From JBBKWU01 sp037969035 (GTDB lineage: Bacteria; Pseudomonadota; Alphaproteobacteria; Micavibrionales; Micavibrionaceae), in assembly GCA_037969035.1 (NCBI GenBank), contig JBBKWU010000022.1, positions 108,063 through 172,062 on the forward strand: 64,000 nucleotides of DNA. The letters are read 5' to 3'. Positions 52,596 to 61,611 of this stretch are shown here, one piece after another (position 1 is the stretch's first letter; the number at the start of each line of letters is the position of its first letter). The position numbers and the translations under genes are program-made. The notes under the pieces were generated by a model. The model did not search any database, was not told the DNA's origin, and saw nothing but the letters and a program-made list of their open reading frames with translations.

Positions 52596-54074
52596 CTATC
52601 TTTTAGCATCTTTTAGGTTGTTTAGTATATTTTGAACGCCTATTTGCGCTTCGGCGACCGAATGTTCTAATAATAATGACATTGTTGCTTCGCTTCGCAG
52701 CTGACTATTATATATTTCTCTTTGAATAATGCTGTTTATCGCCCGCATTGCTGTTTTCTTGCGCGTTACATTTTTTGGCTTATCGTAAAGGTCGGTATAA
52801 AATGAAGGATTTTGGTATATTAGCTTCCCCAAAATTTCCAGCTGTGACAAATAGCTGGGCCGCACATCTCCAATATCATCCAAATCACCGATATACATGG
52901 GAATTTCGTTATCGGGAATCCCGAGTTCTTGTAATATGATTTGCATATATTGTGCAGTGTTATTTGAATTCGTTTCGGAGCCTTGCGTCTTCATACCAAC
53001 AATATGGTTAAAAGAATTTTCGGCAACACTACGTTTGGCGAAAATAGAACGCATATCCAGGTAAAGAGTCTCGTTTTCAACGTGACCAAGTGGAGAGCCA
53101 TCAGGTTGTTCGAACACATCATGAGCAAATAAGTTGCTAGCGAGAGCTAGAACATCATTTTCATCACGGTCTCCTGTTAGGTTACCATCCGCGAAGTCCA
53201 TTTCCAATGTGCTTGGTAAATCAATGGTACGCGAGTAATCAATGTCGCTATTCACAAATGCCGTTGGTGGCATTGAGGCATTACAAATAAGTGTTAACCC
53301 GCTTGAGAATCGTGTTGTAGCATTATTATCATAACGATCACAAAACCTTGTTTCAACTTGGTTCAGGCGACCGTCTCTGTCTGATTTTGGCCCCTCTGTG
53401 GCATTTACATGTTCGCTACCGAGTTGCCTTTCCAATGAACGCTGCGCCATTGTAAAAGTTGCTTGGGTCGCGTTAAAACTTGCAGCACCCATACTGCGAA
53501 TGTTGGTGCCGATGACGCACATACCAACGCTCGGGTGATAGTCTTTGTGAGCTTGCGCCATAAGATCTTGGAACAGAAGCTGTGTCTCAAGTTGGTTTTT
53601 GGCATCGAAGAATGCGCCGATTATAAATGCTTGCTCCATCATGACGGAAACAAATTGTTCGGTCATCATCATAAGGGCAGGTAAAATGCCGCCTTGACCA
53701 CTACATCCTAAAAACAACTCTTCAAGTAAAAAGATTTGGTGAATTTCCATGCGACCTGTCCCGACCATGCCCACGCTCGAGCATGTCCACGGTGTGTTCG
53801 GAATAATTGGCTCTGCCGTCCCAAATAAAAGTTGTGTGAGTTCGTGTTGTTCAAAAATGTAAAGACGCAAACTTCCTGGCGCAAAAGGGTTAGGGTCTCC
53901 ATGATAAGTTTCTTCACAGGTGCATTCATCACAGTGCGAAGCGCGAGCTGTTTGAACAGGCATTAGGGTAAAATATGCAATACCCATGGCACATAAAAAT
54001 ATACCAACGGTCAGGAAAACCCGACTGGCTTTTTTTATTTTATATGTGCGTGTCACTGTCATTTTTATCTTCAT
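52596..54074 (-). CDS. Exported protein of the five-paralogue T4BSS-linked family (member B)
   Basis: The 492-aa precursor is the longest paralogue. The hydrophobic signal/anchor (residues about 18-39) is followed by a cysteine cluster C48-x2-C51-x-C53. An extra 40-residue insertion contains two more cysteines before the family helix ALMMMTEQFVSVMMEQ. Shared elements then follow: IGAFFDAKNQLE, VGMCVIGTNIRSM, RFCDRYDNN, DIDYSRTIDL, FAKRSVAENSF, PSYLSQLEILGK, DLYDKPKNV. It is separated from member C by six bases. No known family is recognised. Confidence 0.75.
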   Translation of the reverse strand: MKIKMTVTRTYKIKKASRVFLTVGIFLCAMGIAYFTLMPVQTARASHCDECTCEETYHGDPNPFAPGSLRLYIFEQHELTQLLFGTAEPIIPNTPWTCSSVGMVGTGRMEIHQIFLLEELFLGCSGQGGILPALMMMTEQFVSVMMEQAFIIGAFFDAKNQLETQLLFQDLMAQAHKDYHPSVGMCVIGTNIRSMGAASFNATQATFTMAQRSLERQLGSEHVNATEGPKSDRDGRLNQVETRFCDRYDNNATTRFSSGLTLICNASMPPTAFVNSDIDYSRTIDLPSTLEMDFADGNLTGDRDENDVLALASNLFAHDVFEQPDGSPLGHVENETLYLDMRSIFAKRSVAENSFNHIVGMKTQGSETNSNNTAQYMQIILQELGIPDNEIPMYIGDLDDIGDVRPSYLSQLEILGKLIYQNPSFYTDLYDKPKNVTRKKTAMRAINSIIQREIYNSQLRSEATMSLLLEHSVAEAQIGVQNILNNLKDAKR

Positions 54075-54080
54075 GTTCCT

Positions 54081-55406
54081 TTAATTGTCTTGTCCGCTAA
54101 TATCGGGCAGGCCGTTTATGCGGTTTTGTACATCTTCTTGATATTTCATCAACTCTAACTCCAACAATACAGCCAAAACAGCTTCCTGCCTCAGGTCGCT
54201 TTTGTAAATATCTCGGTCTACCATTAGATCAATGGCGCGCATTGCCGCATCCTTACGGAGAACGTTGGCTGGTTTATCGTATAAATTAGTGAAAAATTCA
54301 GGCTGTTGGTAGATTTTTTTACCTATGAGCTGCATCAACGCATAATAGCTAGGACGCTCCCCTAACATAACATCAGCCTCTGCAGCGGGAATGCCAAGCT
54401 GCTCAAGTATAATTTGTCCGTACTGTTTTGTTTGAAGCGCATTGCCCGATTCAATTGTACCTGATGATTTCATACCGATGATTGAATAAAATGAATTCTC
54501 AGCAACACTTCGCTTGGCAACCACAGATCTTAAATCCATATAGGCCATTTGTGCTTCTTCCGTCATTGTTAACGCTGATGGTATGTGTTTAACGGTATTA
54601 TGTGAAAATAAATTTGATGTGAGCGATAAAATATCAATTTCGTTTGTGGCGGGATTTGTCGGCCCGTCGGTGAAATCCGCGTTAATTGTAAGTGGTGTGG
54701 CAATTAATCCTGTGTAGTCGACATCTTTGTTTTGGGTGTTGGCTGGCGCGCTTGCTGCACAAACAGGAGCTAACTCGGCATTGTTGTCATGAATATCGCA
54801 ATATCTTGAGACGAAAAGAGCAAGTCGTCCGTCTCTATCTTCTTTGGGACCGTCGGATGAGTTGTTGTTTTCACTTAACAGTTGGCGGCTTAAAGATTTT
54901 TGTGCCAAAACATGTGCCGTTGTGCGGCCATTTTGTTCTGCGGGGGCAAGGCTGTCCGCTGTTGTTCCGATTGTGCACATTTCAAGCGTAGGTTGATATT
55001 TTTTGTGTGCTTCAGCCATTTTTCTTTGGAAAATTCGCTGTGTTTCAAGCTGGTGCTTGGCATCAAAAAACGCCCCTATAATCAGAGTTTGCTGCATCCC
55101 AACGGTGGTGAGTTGTTCGGTCATCATCATCATGGCGGGCAATATGGTCAGAAGGAAATATTCATTCATGACCCATGTTTCATGAAATGTGAATTGGTCA
55201 GTAATGAACTGCCTTGTTATAATATGTTGTGCTCTGATGTGGGCCTGCGTGCTTGCGTGCTCTGTTGAAAAGCAGTTACAGCCTCGGCAGAGTATACTTT
55301 GTAAAAAATGTGATGAAGATGCAGGTTTTCCGAAAGAAATCACAAGTGTGGCCGTCAGAACGAGAACTGACAACAAATGACGGTATGAATGAAATAACTT
55401 ACCCAT
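54081..55406 (-). CDS. Exported protein of the five-paralogue T4BSS-linked family (member C)
   Basis: The 441-aa precursor has a signal segment (LLSVLVLTATLVISFG), a cysteine cluster C40-x2-C43-x-C45, and the family core: PAMMMMTEQLTTVGMQQ, IGAFFDAKHQLETQ, LEMCTIGTT, RYCDIHDNN, VDYTGLI, VVAKRSVAENSF, GERPSYYALMQL, NLYDKPANV, LRQEAVLAVLLELEL. Its start codon overlaps the stop of member D (TAATG), so translation is coupled. Function is unknown. The conserved core implies a common structural role or a repeated substrate. Confidence 0.75.
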   Translation of the reverse strand: MGKLFHSYRHLLSVLVLTATLVISFGKPASSSHFLQSILCRGCNCFSTEHASTQAHIRAQHIITRQFITDQFTFHETWVMNEYFLLTILPAMMMMTEQLTTVGMQQTLIIGAFFDAKHQLETQRIFQRKMAEAHKKYQPTLEMCTIGTTADSLAPAEQNGRTTAHVLAQKSLSRQLLSENNNSSDGPKEDRDGRLALFVSRYCDIHDNNAELAPVCAASAPANTQNKDVDYTGLIATPLTINADFTDGPTNPATNEIDILSLTSNLFSHNTVKHIPSALTMTEEAQMAYMDLRSVVAKRSVAENSFYSIIGMKSSGTIESGNALQTKQYGQIILEQLGIPAAEADVMLGERPSYYALMQLIGKKIYQQPEFFTNLYDKPANVLRKDAAMRAIDLMVDRDIYKSDLRQEAVLAVLLELELMKYQEDVQNRINGLPDISGQDN

Positions 55407-56779
55407 TAATTTTCCAACCCATCTGTTGTTATTAGGTTAAGTTTATTTTGAACGGCCTCTTGTTCATCCATAAGCTTTGTTTCTAATAGAACAGACAGCA
55501 TAGCCTCTGTTCTAAGGGCGCTTTCCAACGTGTCGAAATCTTGCATGTTTTTGATGGCCTGTAAGGTGGTGCTCTTACGTTCAACGTTGGCAGGCTTATC
55601 GTACAAATCAACAAAGAAAGAAGGATTTTGCAAAATTTTCTTCGTCAATACGTCCATTTGCGCATAGTAGCTAGGCCTTACAGGCTCACCCGTTGCAACG
55701 CCACCCAATAATTCGGGAATTTCGGCTGGTGGAATACCAAGCTCTTGAAAAATGAGCGTCATATATGCGGCAGTGTTTTCTGAGTTTAGGGGGCCTGTGG
55801 TTGGATCGGGCGATCCTTGTGAGCGCAGCGCAGCGATACGGTTGTAAGAGTTTTCCGCAACACTTCTTTTGGCAACGATTGAGCGTATATCTAGCAATTC
55901 ATCGCGATATGGTGATGTTTGGCGCGAACCAAAGATAAAGGCACTTTCTGGTATGCGCATGAAAACATCATGATCATAAAGATTGTTTGCCAGCGCAATA
56001 ACATCTTGTTCATCATCTGATGTGACGGTGTCTGTGAAATCGAGCTGAAGCGTTAGGGCGCGATCAATTGTCCGCATAAAGTTTATGTCTTTATTTCTTG
56101 TTTGTGAGGGCGCAGATCCCGCAGGACATAAAACGTTAACTTCTCCATTACCGTCATTTATATCACAGTAGCGGGCGCGGAACTGTGTGAGGCGCGATTC
56201 TTTATCCGTATGCGCCCCTTCGGCAGAAGCAACATCACGAGCGCCCATTTGTCTCTCCAGTGCTCTTTGACCTAGAACATGAGCCGTGACATCTGTGCGG
56301 CGGCTGGCATCAGCAAGACTTCGAATATTGGTTCCAAATACACACATGCCGTGGCTTGGTTGATAGTCTTGGTGCGCTTCGATTAGTTTTTTGCGGAATA
56401 AATCTTGCGCTTCCAATTGATGTTGGGCATCAAAAAACATACCAATCGCCAGCATTTGGTGCATGGAGACTGTTACCATTTGTGTGGACATATACATAAG
56501 AGCCGGTAATAAATGCTGCCTAAAAAATACAGTAATAAGCCAAGCTTCCCAGTCATTAAACTCTTCGTTGAAATGTAATACGGTCTCCAAATGTTCGGCG
56601 GCAATCAGAGCGCGTGTTGCGGGGTCGTTCCCAGGTAGAGAATTACAAGATGTGCAGCCCGTTGTGCCGCAAAATTGAGCTTGCGCCTTTTGTGGAAAAC
56701 CACCCAGGCCACAGACCATTATGATCGCTACGAGAGCGATGGCTATGACTGTGTTATATGTTTTTACGTTTGTTCTCAT
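55406..56779 (-). CDS. Exported protein of the five-paralogue T4BSS-linked family (member D)
   Basis: The 457-aa precursor has signal IAIALVAIIMVCGLGG and probable cleavage near KAQAQ. Cysteines C37, C42 and C45 follow, spaced differently from members B, C and E. The family helix is slightly changed (LPALMYMSTQMVTVSMHQ), then IGMFFDAQHQLEAQ, GMCVFGTNIRSLADAS, RYCDINDGNGEV, DINFMRTID, VAKRSVAENSYNR, VRPSYYAQMDVLTKK, DLYDKPANVERK, and LRTEAMLSVLLETKL. It lies 40 bases after member E. No family is recognised. Confidence 0.75.
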   Translation of the reverse strand: MRTNVKTYNTVIAIALVAIIMVCGLGGFPQKAQAQFCGTTGCTSCNSLPGNDPATRALIAAEHLETVLHFNEEFNDWEAWLITVFFRQHLLPALMYMSTQMVTVSMHQMLAIGMFFDAQHQLEAQDLFRKKLIEAHQDYQPSHGMCVFGTNIRSLADASRRTDVTAHVLGQRALERQMGARDVASAEGAHTDKESRLTQFRARYCDINDGNGEVNVLCPAGSAPSQTRNKDINFMRTIDRALTLQLDFTDTVTSDDEQDVIALANNLYDHDVFMRIPESAFIFGSRQTSPYRDELLDIRSIVAKRSVAENSYNRIAALRSQGSPDPTTGPLNSENTAAYMTLIFQELGIPPAEIPELLGGVATGEPVRPSYYAQMDVLTKKILQNPSFFVDLYDKPANVERKSTTLQAIKNMQDFDTLESALRTEAMLSVLLETKLMDEQEAVQNKLNLITTDGLEN

Positions 56780-56819
56780 TTCGTCTTTTTTTTAAATTAT
56801 TACTGTTATGTTTTTGCCC

Positions 56820-58160
56820 CTAGGGTGTAATTTTTATTTTTGCTTCAGCATCAAGTGTGTTTAATTTGTTTTCTACGCTAAATTGTACTTTTTCAAGCTC
56901 TAGCTCCATAAGAACGGCGAGCATAGCCTCATTTCGTAATTTACTTTCGAAAAGATCCATGTTCTGCGTCAGGCTCAAAGCCTGAATGGCAGCGCCCTTA
57001 CGGTCTATGTTTACTGGTTTATCATAAAGGTTAGTGTAAAACTGATCTCGCATAAAAATTTGTTTGGTTAAAATTTCCATTTGTGCGTAATAGCTTGGGC
57101 GTTCGCCAAGGATTTCATCAATTTCTGCTGTGTTTGCGATACCGAATTCTTGCATAAGAACGGTCATGTATTGTTGGGTTTGCGCTGAATCTGCGGATCC
57201 TCTGGATTTTTGGCCAATGAGCGAAGCAAAAGAATTCTGAGCAACCGCTCTTTTTGCGGCGAGCGCGCGGACATCAAGTAAAGCATCGTGGTTTGCAATG
57301 TTAGTCAAAAACGCAGCGCTAATAGGGCTAAAGACTTCGTGTCCATAGAGATACTCAAACATTGCAGTCACAGCGCTATCCTGAAGGTTGGCGGGTGTTG
57401 TTGTAAAGTCTGTATTAATTGTCCATGGGCGATCAACAAGGCTGGCGTAATCGACATCTATATTTTGCATCTGTGGTGGACCGGATCCATCACATAATGC
57501 CGATAAGTCATTGTTTTTATCATGTTCATCACAAAATGTGGTTTTAAAGAGGTCAAGACGCCCCTCTTTATCTACTTTTACACCTGGGCCAGCATTTGTG
57601 TTTTCATTATTTAAGCTGCGCTCTATGCCAAGTTGGGATAGGACATATGCGTTAGCTTCGCCGTGACGCTGTGCGCTTGCGAGGCTTTTCGCGTTCGTAC
57701 CTATGACGCACATTTCTAAATCAGGGTGATAATCTTTGTGAGCGCGCGCCATCATCGTTTGGAACAGGCGCTGTGTCTCCATTTGATGCTTGGCATCTAG
57801 AAAGGCACCAATTGCCAATGTTTGCTGCATAGCGACGCTGACGAGTTGCTCGGTCATCATCATCATGGCGGCCAAGACGTGCTCGTTGAAAAAATAATTC
57901 ATGAGGAAGGCTTGTCTATGACTAATGAATTCAGACCCAATCCAAAGCTGCGTGGATGCGTGCCGTACTGTGATCCAGTTTCTGGTGGCTGTGTGTTGGT
58001 TTGTTATGCAACTACAACTTACGTTACAGTGACTCGCGCGCGCAACATCAGGCTTTGAAAGATAGACCATCAAAAGCACGGCGCCGAAAAAAGCGACCAG
58101 AACCGCTCTTTTTATCGGTTTATTTATAAAAAGCCTTTTCAGGTTTGCCAATAAGGGCAT
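56820..58160 (-). CDS. Exported protein of the five-paralogue T4BSS-linked family (member E, first in operon)
   Basis: The 446-aa precursor has a signal/anchor (residues about 19-35), a cysteine cluster C45-x3-C49-x-C51 directly after an RASH motif also seen in member B, and the family core: LAAMMMMTEQLVSVAMQQ, IGAFLDAKHQMETQ, LEMCVIGTNAKSLAS, TFCDEHDKNN, VDYASLVD, LAAKRAVAQNSF, GERPSYYAQMEILTKQ, NLYDKPVNIDRK, LRNEAMLAVLMELEL. It is the promoter-proximal gene, divergent from dotI across a 259-base AT-rich spacer with no other visible feature. Confidence 0.75.
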   Translation of the reverse strand: MPLLANLKRLFINKPIKRAVLVAFFGAVLLMVYLSKPDVARASHCNVSCSCITNQHTATRNWITVRHASTQLWIGSEFISHRQAFLMNYFFNEHVLAAMMMMTEQLVSVAMQQTLAIGAFLDAKHQMETQRLFQTMMARAHKDYHPDLEMCVIGTNAKSLASAQRHGEANAYVLSQLGIERSLNNENTNAGPGVKVDKEGRLDLFKTTFCDEHDKNNDLSALCDGSGPPQMQNIDVDYASLVDRPWTINTDFTTTPANLQDSAVTAMFEYLYGHEVFSPISAAFLTNIANHDALLDVRALAAKRAVAQNSFASLIGQKSRGSADSAQTQQYMTVLMQEFGIANTAEIDEILGERPSYYAQMEILTKQIFMRDQFYTNLYDKPVNIDRKGAAIQALSLTQNMDLFESKLRNEAMLAVLMELELEKVQFSVENKLNTLDAEAKIKITP

Positions 58161-58419
58161 TTAGTCAGCCTCACACTACGTATTAATTGTATTACTTTTA
58201 ATTATTCTATCATATTCGCCCGAGTAAAGTACAAGAAAGCGGAGATAATTTTGAAAAAATTTAAAAAATTTAAAATTAAAATTAATCTTCTTTTCTATAT
58301 TGGTTTTTGTGGTTAGAATCTAACAGCTTGGATTTTATAAGGATTCGAGTGTCGATTTATATGTTATATAGAATTTACAACATTAACTATATTTGATTAA
58401 CAAGTAAGTATTTTAAGCT

Positions 58420-59205
58420 ATGGCAGAAGAAACAAAACCAAATACTCCAGTCAAACCGACGGGTGGCAGTAAAGCAAACCCTCGTAAATTCCGCTCGCAA
58501 ACTACGGCTCCTGCAGCCGTTGCGGCGGCACCATCGCCGCATGCTTCGCAACGAAAGGTCGTTAAGGGAAGCAAGCAAGAGGATATCGGTAAGCTAGGCG
58601 CGGTCGTGATCCGTAATGAATTCTATAAAGATGGTTATCGCTCAATTTTGAAACTGGCTGTATTTCAAAGCTTGATTATCTTGAGTTTAATTGGCGCAAT
58701 GTTTTTTGTCATCCATATTCACCAGCCGGAAAACCGTTATTTTGCAACGACAGAGGACGGGCGTCTTATTCCTATGGTGCCGTTGAGTGAGCCAAATTTG
58801 AGTACACCTGCGCTGATGTCGTGGGTGGCGCAATCCACAACAGAAGTTATGACGTTCGGCTTTAACGATTTTAAGCGTCGTCTTCAGGAAGCATCACGCA
58901 ATTTCACTAAAACAGGCTGGGAGAGCTTTACAACAGCATTGCAGCGTTCTCGTATTCTTGAGATGGTTGAGGAAAACCAGCAGGTTGTGACGGCAGCACC
59001 GCAAGGAGCACCTATTCTTCAGGAAGAGGGCGTTGTGCAGGGGCGCTACCAGTGGGTTGTGCAGGTTCCAATCGCTGTGACATATCAATCTGGCGCACAA
59101 AAACGTTCAGATTACTATTTGGTAACGGTTGTTGTTGTTCGCGTTTCGCGCCTTGAGAGTCCGAACGGCGTGGGGATAGAACAGTGGATTACTGTGTCCA
59201 GATAA
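58420..59205 (+). CDS. dotI: Dot/Icm inner-membrane protein DotI (IcmL)
   Basis: The 261-aa protein has a Pro/Ala/Lys-rich cytosolic N-terminus (about 65 residues), one membrane helix (LAVFQSLIILSLIGAMFFVI) and the IcmL/DotI periplasmic domain (RYFATTEDGRLIPMVPLSEP; ALMSWVAQSTTEVMTFGFND; GRYQWVVQVPIAVTYQSG; VVVVRVSRLESPNGVGIEQW). DotI forms part of the inner-membrane complex. It begins the dotI-dotH-dotG-dotF-dotE-dotP run. Confidence 0.95.
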   Translation: MAEETKPNTPVKPTGGSKANPRKFRSQTTAPAAVAAAPSPHASQRKVVKGSKQEDIGKLGAVVIRNEFYKDGYRSILKLAVFQSLIILSLIGAMFFVIHIHQPENRYFATTEDGRLIPMVPLSEPNLSTPALMSWVAQSTTEVMTFGFNDFKRRLQEASRNFTKTGWESFTTALQRSRILEMVEENQQVVTAAPQGAPILQEEGVVQGRYQWVVQVPIAVTYQSGAQKRSDYYLVTVVVVRVSRLESPNGVGIEQWITVSR

Positions 59206-59313
59206 GCATAATTTTCTGTGTTTTTTATGGATAAACGTAGTGACAGACGATTCGGAGCGAGGTAGTCTTGGTTGGGTGTTGCTTGGAGGCCGCTTTAATT
59301 TTGGGAAAGATGT

Positions 59314-60381
59314 ATGATTAGACTAGGTTTAAATAATGTAATGATTGCCGCTCTGGCTCTCTCTCTCTTGGTTTCGAGCGCAGGGTACTCTGTGGCACAG
59401 CCTGTTGACTCGCCTTTTGCCCCGCCTTCTGGATTTGAAGACGAATCGGCTTTGCCAGAGTCTGATGAAGCATCCGCAGATGTTCCTGATGGTATGTCTT
59501 TGTCTGCTCAGGGTGCTTTTGATGGTCAGGCGGTGCCGTCTTCGCCGATGGCGCCTGTGGCGAGGCGTAGCGTTGAGGACATTGAGAGTGAAATTAGATC
59601 ACAAGCATTTAATGCAGCTTTAACTGGTCTTTTGCCTATGAAGCCAGAGGAGATTCGTAAAACTTTAGGAGTGTTTGATAATAGTCGTCAGGCGACAGAA
59701 GTTCCTGTTTACCCTTATCCTGAGCCTGAGATTGTAGTGCAAACGGTTTCTCTTGACCCTGGTACGATACCGCCTGTTGTAAATGTTGGTATGGGGCATG
59801 TGACAACGCTTATGTTCTTGGATGTAACGGGACAGCCGTGGCCGATCAAAGATATGACATGGGCGGGTAATTTTGAAATTATAGAGGGTGGTGAGGGATC
59901 GCCAATGCTTCGCATTATGCCGTCGACTGAATTTGCGTATGGTAACCTTTCTGTGCGCCTCAGTGGTTTGAACACACCTGTTTTGTTTACGTTAAAGGCG
60001 GCGCGCGGTAAAATTCATTATCGTTTTGATGCGCGTATCGCTGAATATGGCCCGTTTGCTCAAGCGCCTTTGATGGAGGGTGGTCTTACATTGGTGGCGG
60101 GAAATGCCACCATCGGTAGTATTCTTGATGGGATACCGCCGCAGGGTGCTGAATCTCTTGATGTTACTGGTGTTGATGGGCGTACAACCGCTTATAATTT
60201 TGGTGATGTGACATATGTCAGAACACCGCTTACGCTTTTGTCTCCAGGGTGGACGAGTTCGGTGTCCTCATCTGATGGTATGAATGTTTATGCGCTTTCT
60301 AGCGCGCCAGTTGTGTTGCTCTCTGATGGGGGGAGTGTTGTGCGTGCCCAGCTTTCCGTGAAAGAGGTTTCTGATGAGTAA
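59314..60381 (+). CDS. dotH: Dot/Icm outer-membrane core protein DotH (IcmK)
   Basis: The 355-aa exported protein has the DotH landmarks ALTGLLPMKPEEIRKT, then PYPEPEIVVQTVSLDPG, PPVVNVGMGHVTTLMFLDVTG, PWPIKDMTWAGNFEI, and a C-terminal domain (GGLTLVAGNATIGSILDGIPP). DotH forms the outer ring with DotC, DotD and DotG. The 3' end overlaps dotG by eight bases. An AT-rich 108-base spacer precedes it. Confidence 0.95.
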   Translation: MIRLGLNNVMIAALALSLLVSSAGYSVAQPVDSPFAPPSGFEDESALPESDEASADVPDGMSLSAQGAFDGQAVPSSPMAPVARRSVEDIESEIRSQAFNAALTGLLPMKPEEIRKTLGVFDNSRQATEVPVYPYPEPEIVVQTVSLDPGTIPPVVNVGMGHVTTLMFLDVTGQPWPIKDMTWAGNFEIIEGGEGSPMLRIMPSTEFAYGNLSVRLSGLNTPVLFTLKAARGKIHYRFDARIAEYGPFAQAPLMEGGLTLVAGNATIGSILDGIPPQGAESLDVTGVDGRTTAYNFGDVTYVRTPLTLLSPGWTSSVSSSDGMNVYALSSAPVVLLSDGGSVVRAQLSVKEVSDE

Positions 60382-61588
60382 CGATGAGTTTCAAGACATA
60401 GAAGATGACAACACAGACCATTTTGGTGAAGAATTTGAGTCTGGTGAGGGTGGATCTCTCGGTGATTTATGGAAGCATAGCCCTGCCGTTAAGATTGGTG
60501 TCGTTTTAGCTGGCTTTGTGATTATTCTAGGTGGTTTGATACTGTTTGGCGGCGGCGCAGAAAAAATTGATGTTTCGATGGCGGGTGGTGGTTCGGAGCT
60601 GCGTGGTGATGTTGGTAAAGAGCAAGTTTCTCCTGAAATGCAAAGGGAAATTGAGGAATATAATATTAACGAGATTGAAACAGCCATTGAATCTGGTGGT
60701 AGTGCCCTGCCGGTGCCTATTACGCCGCCACGCGGTGGTGTGTTGGTCGGTGAGGATAGCGCAATTGCTGATGATCCTTTGCAGCGCTGGAGAAAAATTC
60801 AAGAAGAGCGTCAAAAAAGAGAAGCGCAGCAAGTTCCCGATCTACCGGAAGTTGATCCGAATGCTGAAACAATTGATGCTCTGGCGCAGGCTATGATTGC
60901 GCAGATGCAGAACATAATATCAGATATGAAGCCGGCGACGATGACTTATGTCGGGGTTACGGCTGATGAGTATTTTGAGAAGTTTATCGAAGAAGATAGC
61001 CAAGATGATAATTCTGTGGCGCTCGAGGAAGAGGTGCCTGTTAATATTCTTGTGCCAGCGGGCACAATCGAATATGCGCAATTATTGATTGAAGCAAACT
61101 CGGATACACCGGGTCCTGTTTTGGCTCAAATTGTTAGTGGCCCTTTGTCAGGTAGCCGCATGCTAGGGACATTTAGTACTGAAGACGATTTCTTGGTTTT
61201 GAATTTTACCAGTATTGTTGTCGATGGCGTTGGTCAACCTGTCACGGCGGTTGCTCTTGATCCTGCAAAATCGACGCCCGGTTTGGTTACGGAGTATAAT
61301 GGCCGTTACTTTAAGCGCGTTTTTCTACCGGCAGCAGCAGAGTTTATTACTGGATTTGCTGAAGCTGTTTCACAGACCAGCACGACAACCGTTGTTGTAG
61401 AGGGTGCCGCAGTTCAAGATTCGCAAGACCTTAATACTGAAGAGGAACTTTATGCGGGCCTTGAAAAGGCTGCGGATAAGGTGTCAGAGTTTATGGAAGA
61501 AGAGGGTAGTTCTACAAAACCATTGATTAGGGTCGCGGCGGGCACGCCGATCGGTATCTTGTTTACCGAGCCTGTTATTGAGAAATAA
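60374..61588 (+). CDS. dotG: Dot/Icm core protein DotG (IcmE), short form
   Basis: The 404-aa VirB10-like protein spans both membranes. An acidic cytosolic N-terminus precedes a membrane helix (VKIGVVLAGFVIILGGLILFG), a periplasmic linker, and the C-terminal beta domain (VPVNILVPAGTIEYAQLLIEAN; PGPVLAQIVSGPLSGSRMLG; FTSIVVDGVGQPVTAVALD; YFKRVFLPAAAEFI). The long pentapeptide-like repeat region that makes Legionella DotG about 1050 residues is absent. It overlaps dotH and precedes dotF. Confidence 0.93.
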   Translation: MSNDEFQDIEDDNTDHFGEEFESGEGGSLGDLWKHSPAVKIGVVLAGFVIILGGLILFGGGAEKIDVSMAGGGSELRGDVGKEQVSPEMQREIEEYNINEIETAIESGGSALPVPITPPRGGVLVGEDSAIADDPLQRWRKIQEERQKREAQQVPDLPEVDPNAETIDALAQAMIAQMQNIISDMKPATMTYVGVTADEYFEKFIEEDSQDDNSVALEEEVPVNILVPAGTIEYAQLLIEANSDTPGPVLAQIVSGPLSGSRMLGTFSTEDDFLVLNFTSIVVDGVGQPVTAVALDPAKSTPGLVTEYNGRYFKRVFLPAAAEFITGFAEAVSQTSTTTVVVEGAAVQDSQDLNTEEELYAGLEKAADKVSEFMEEEGSSTKPLIRVAAGTPIGILFTEPVIEK

Positions 61589-61611
61589 AGCTATAGTTTT
61601 AAGAGGAAAAA

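Noticed and set aside
58256..58290. TTAA-rich A/T tract upstream of the paralogue operon
   Set aside because: The TTAA spacings are 2, 5, 8 and 11, never 7. It is simple low-complexity sequence rather than CtrA sites.
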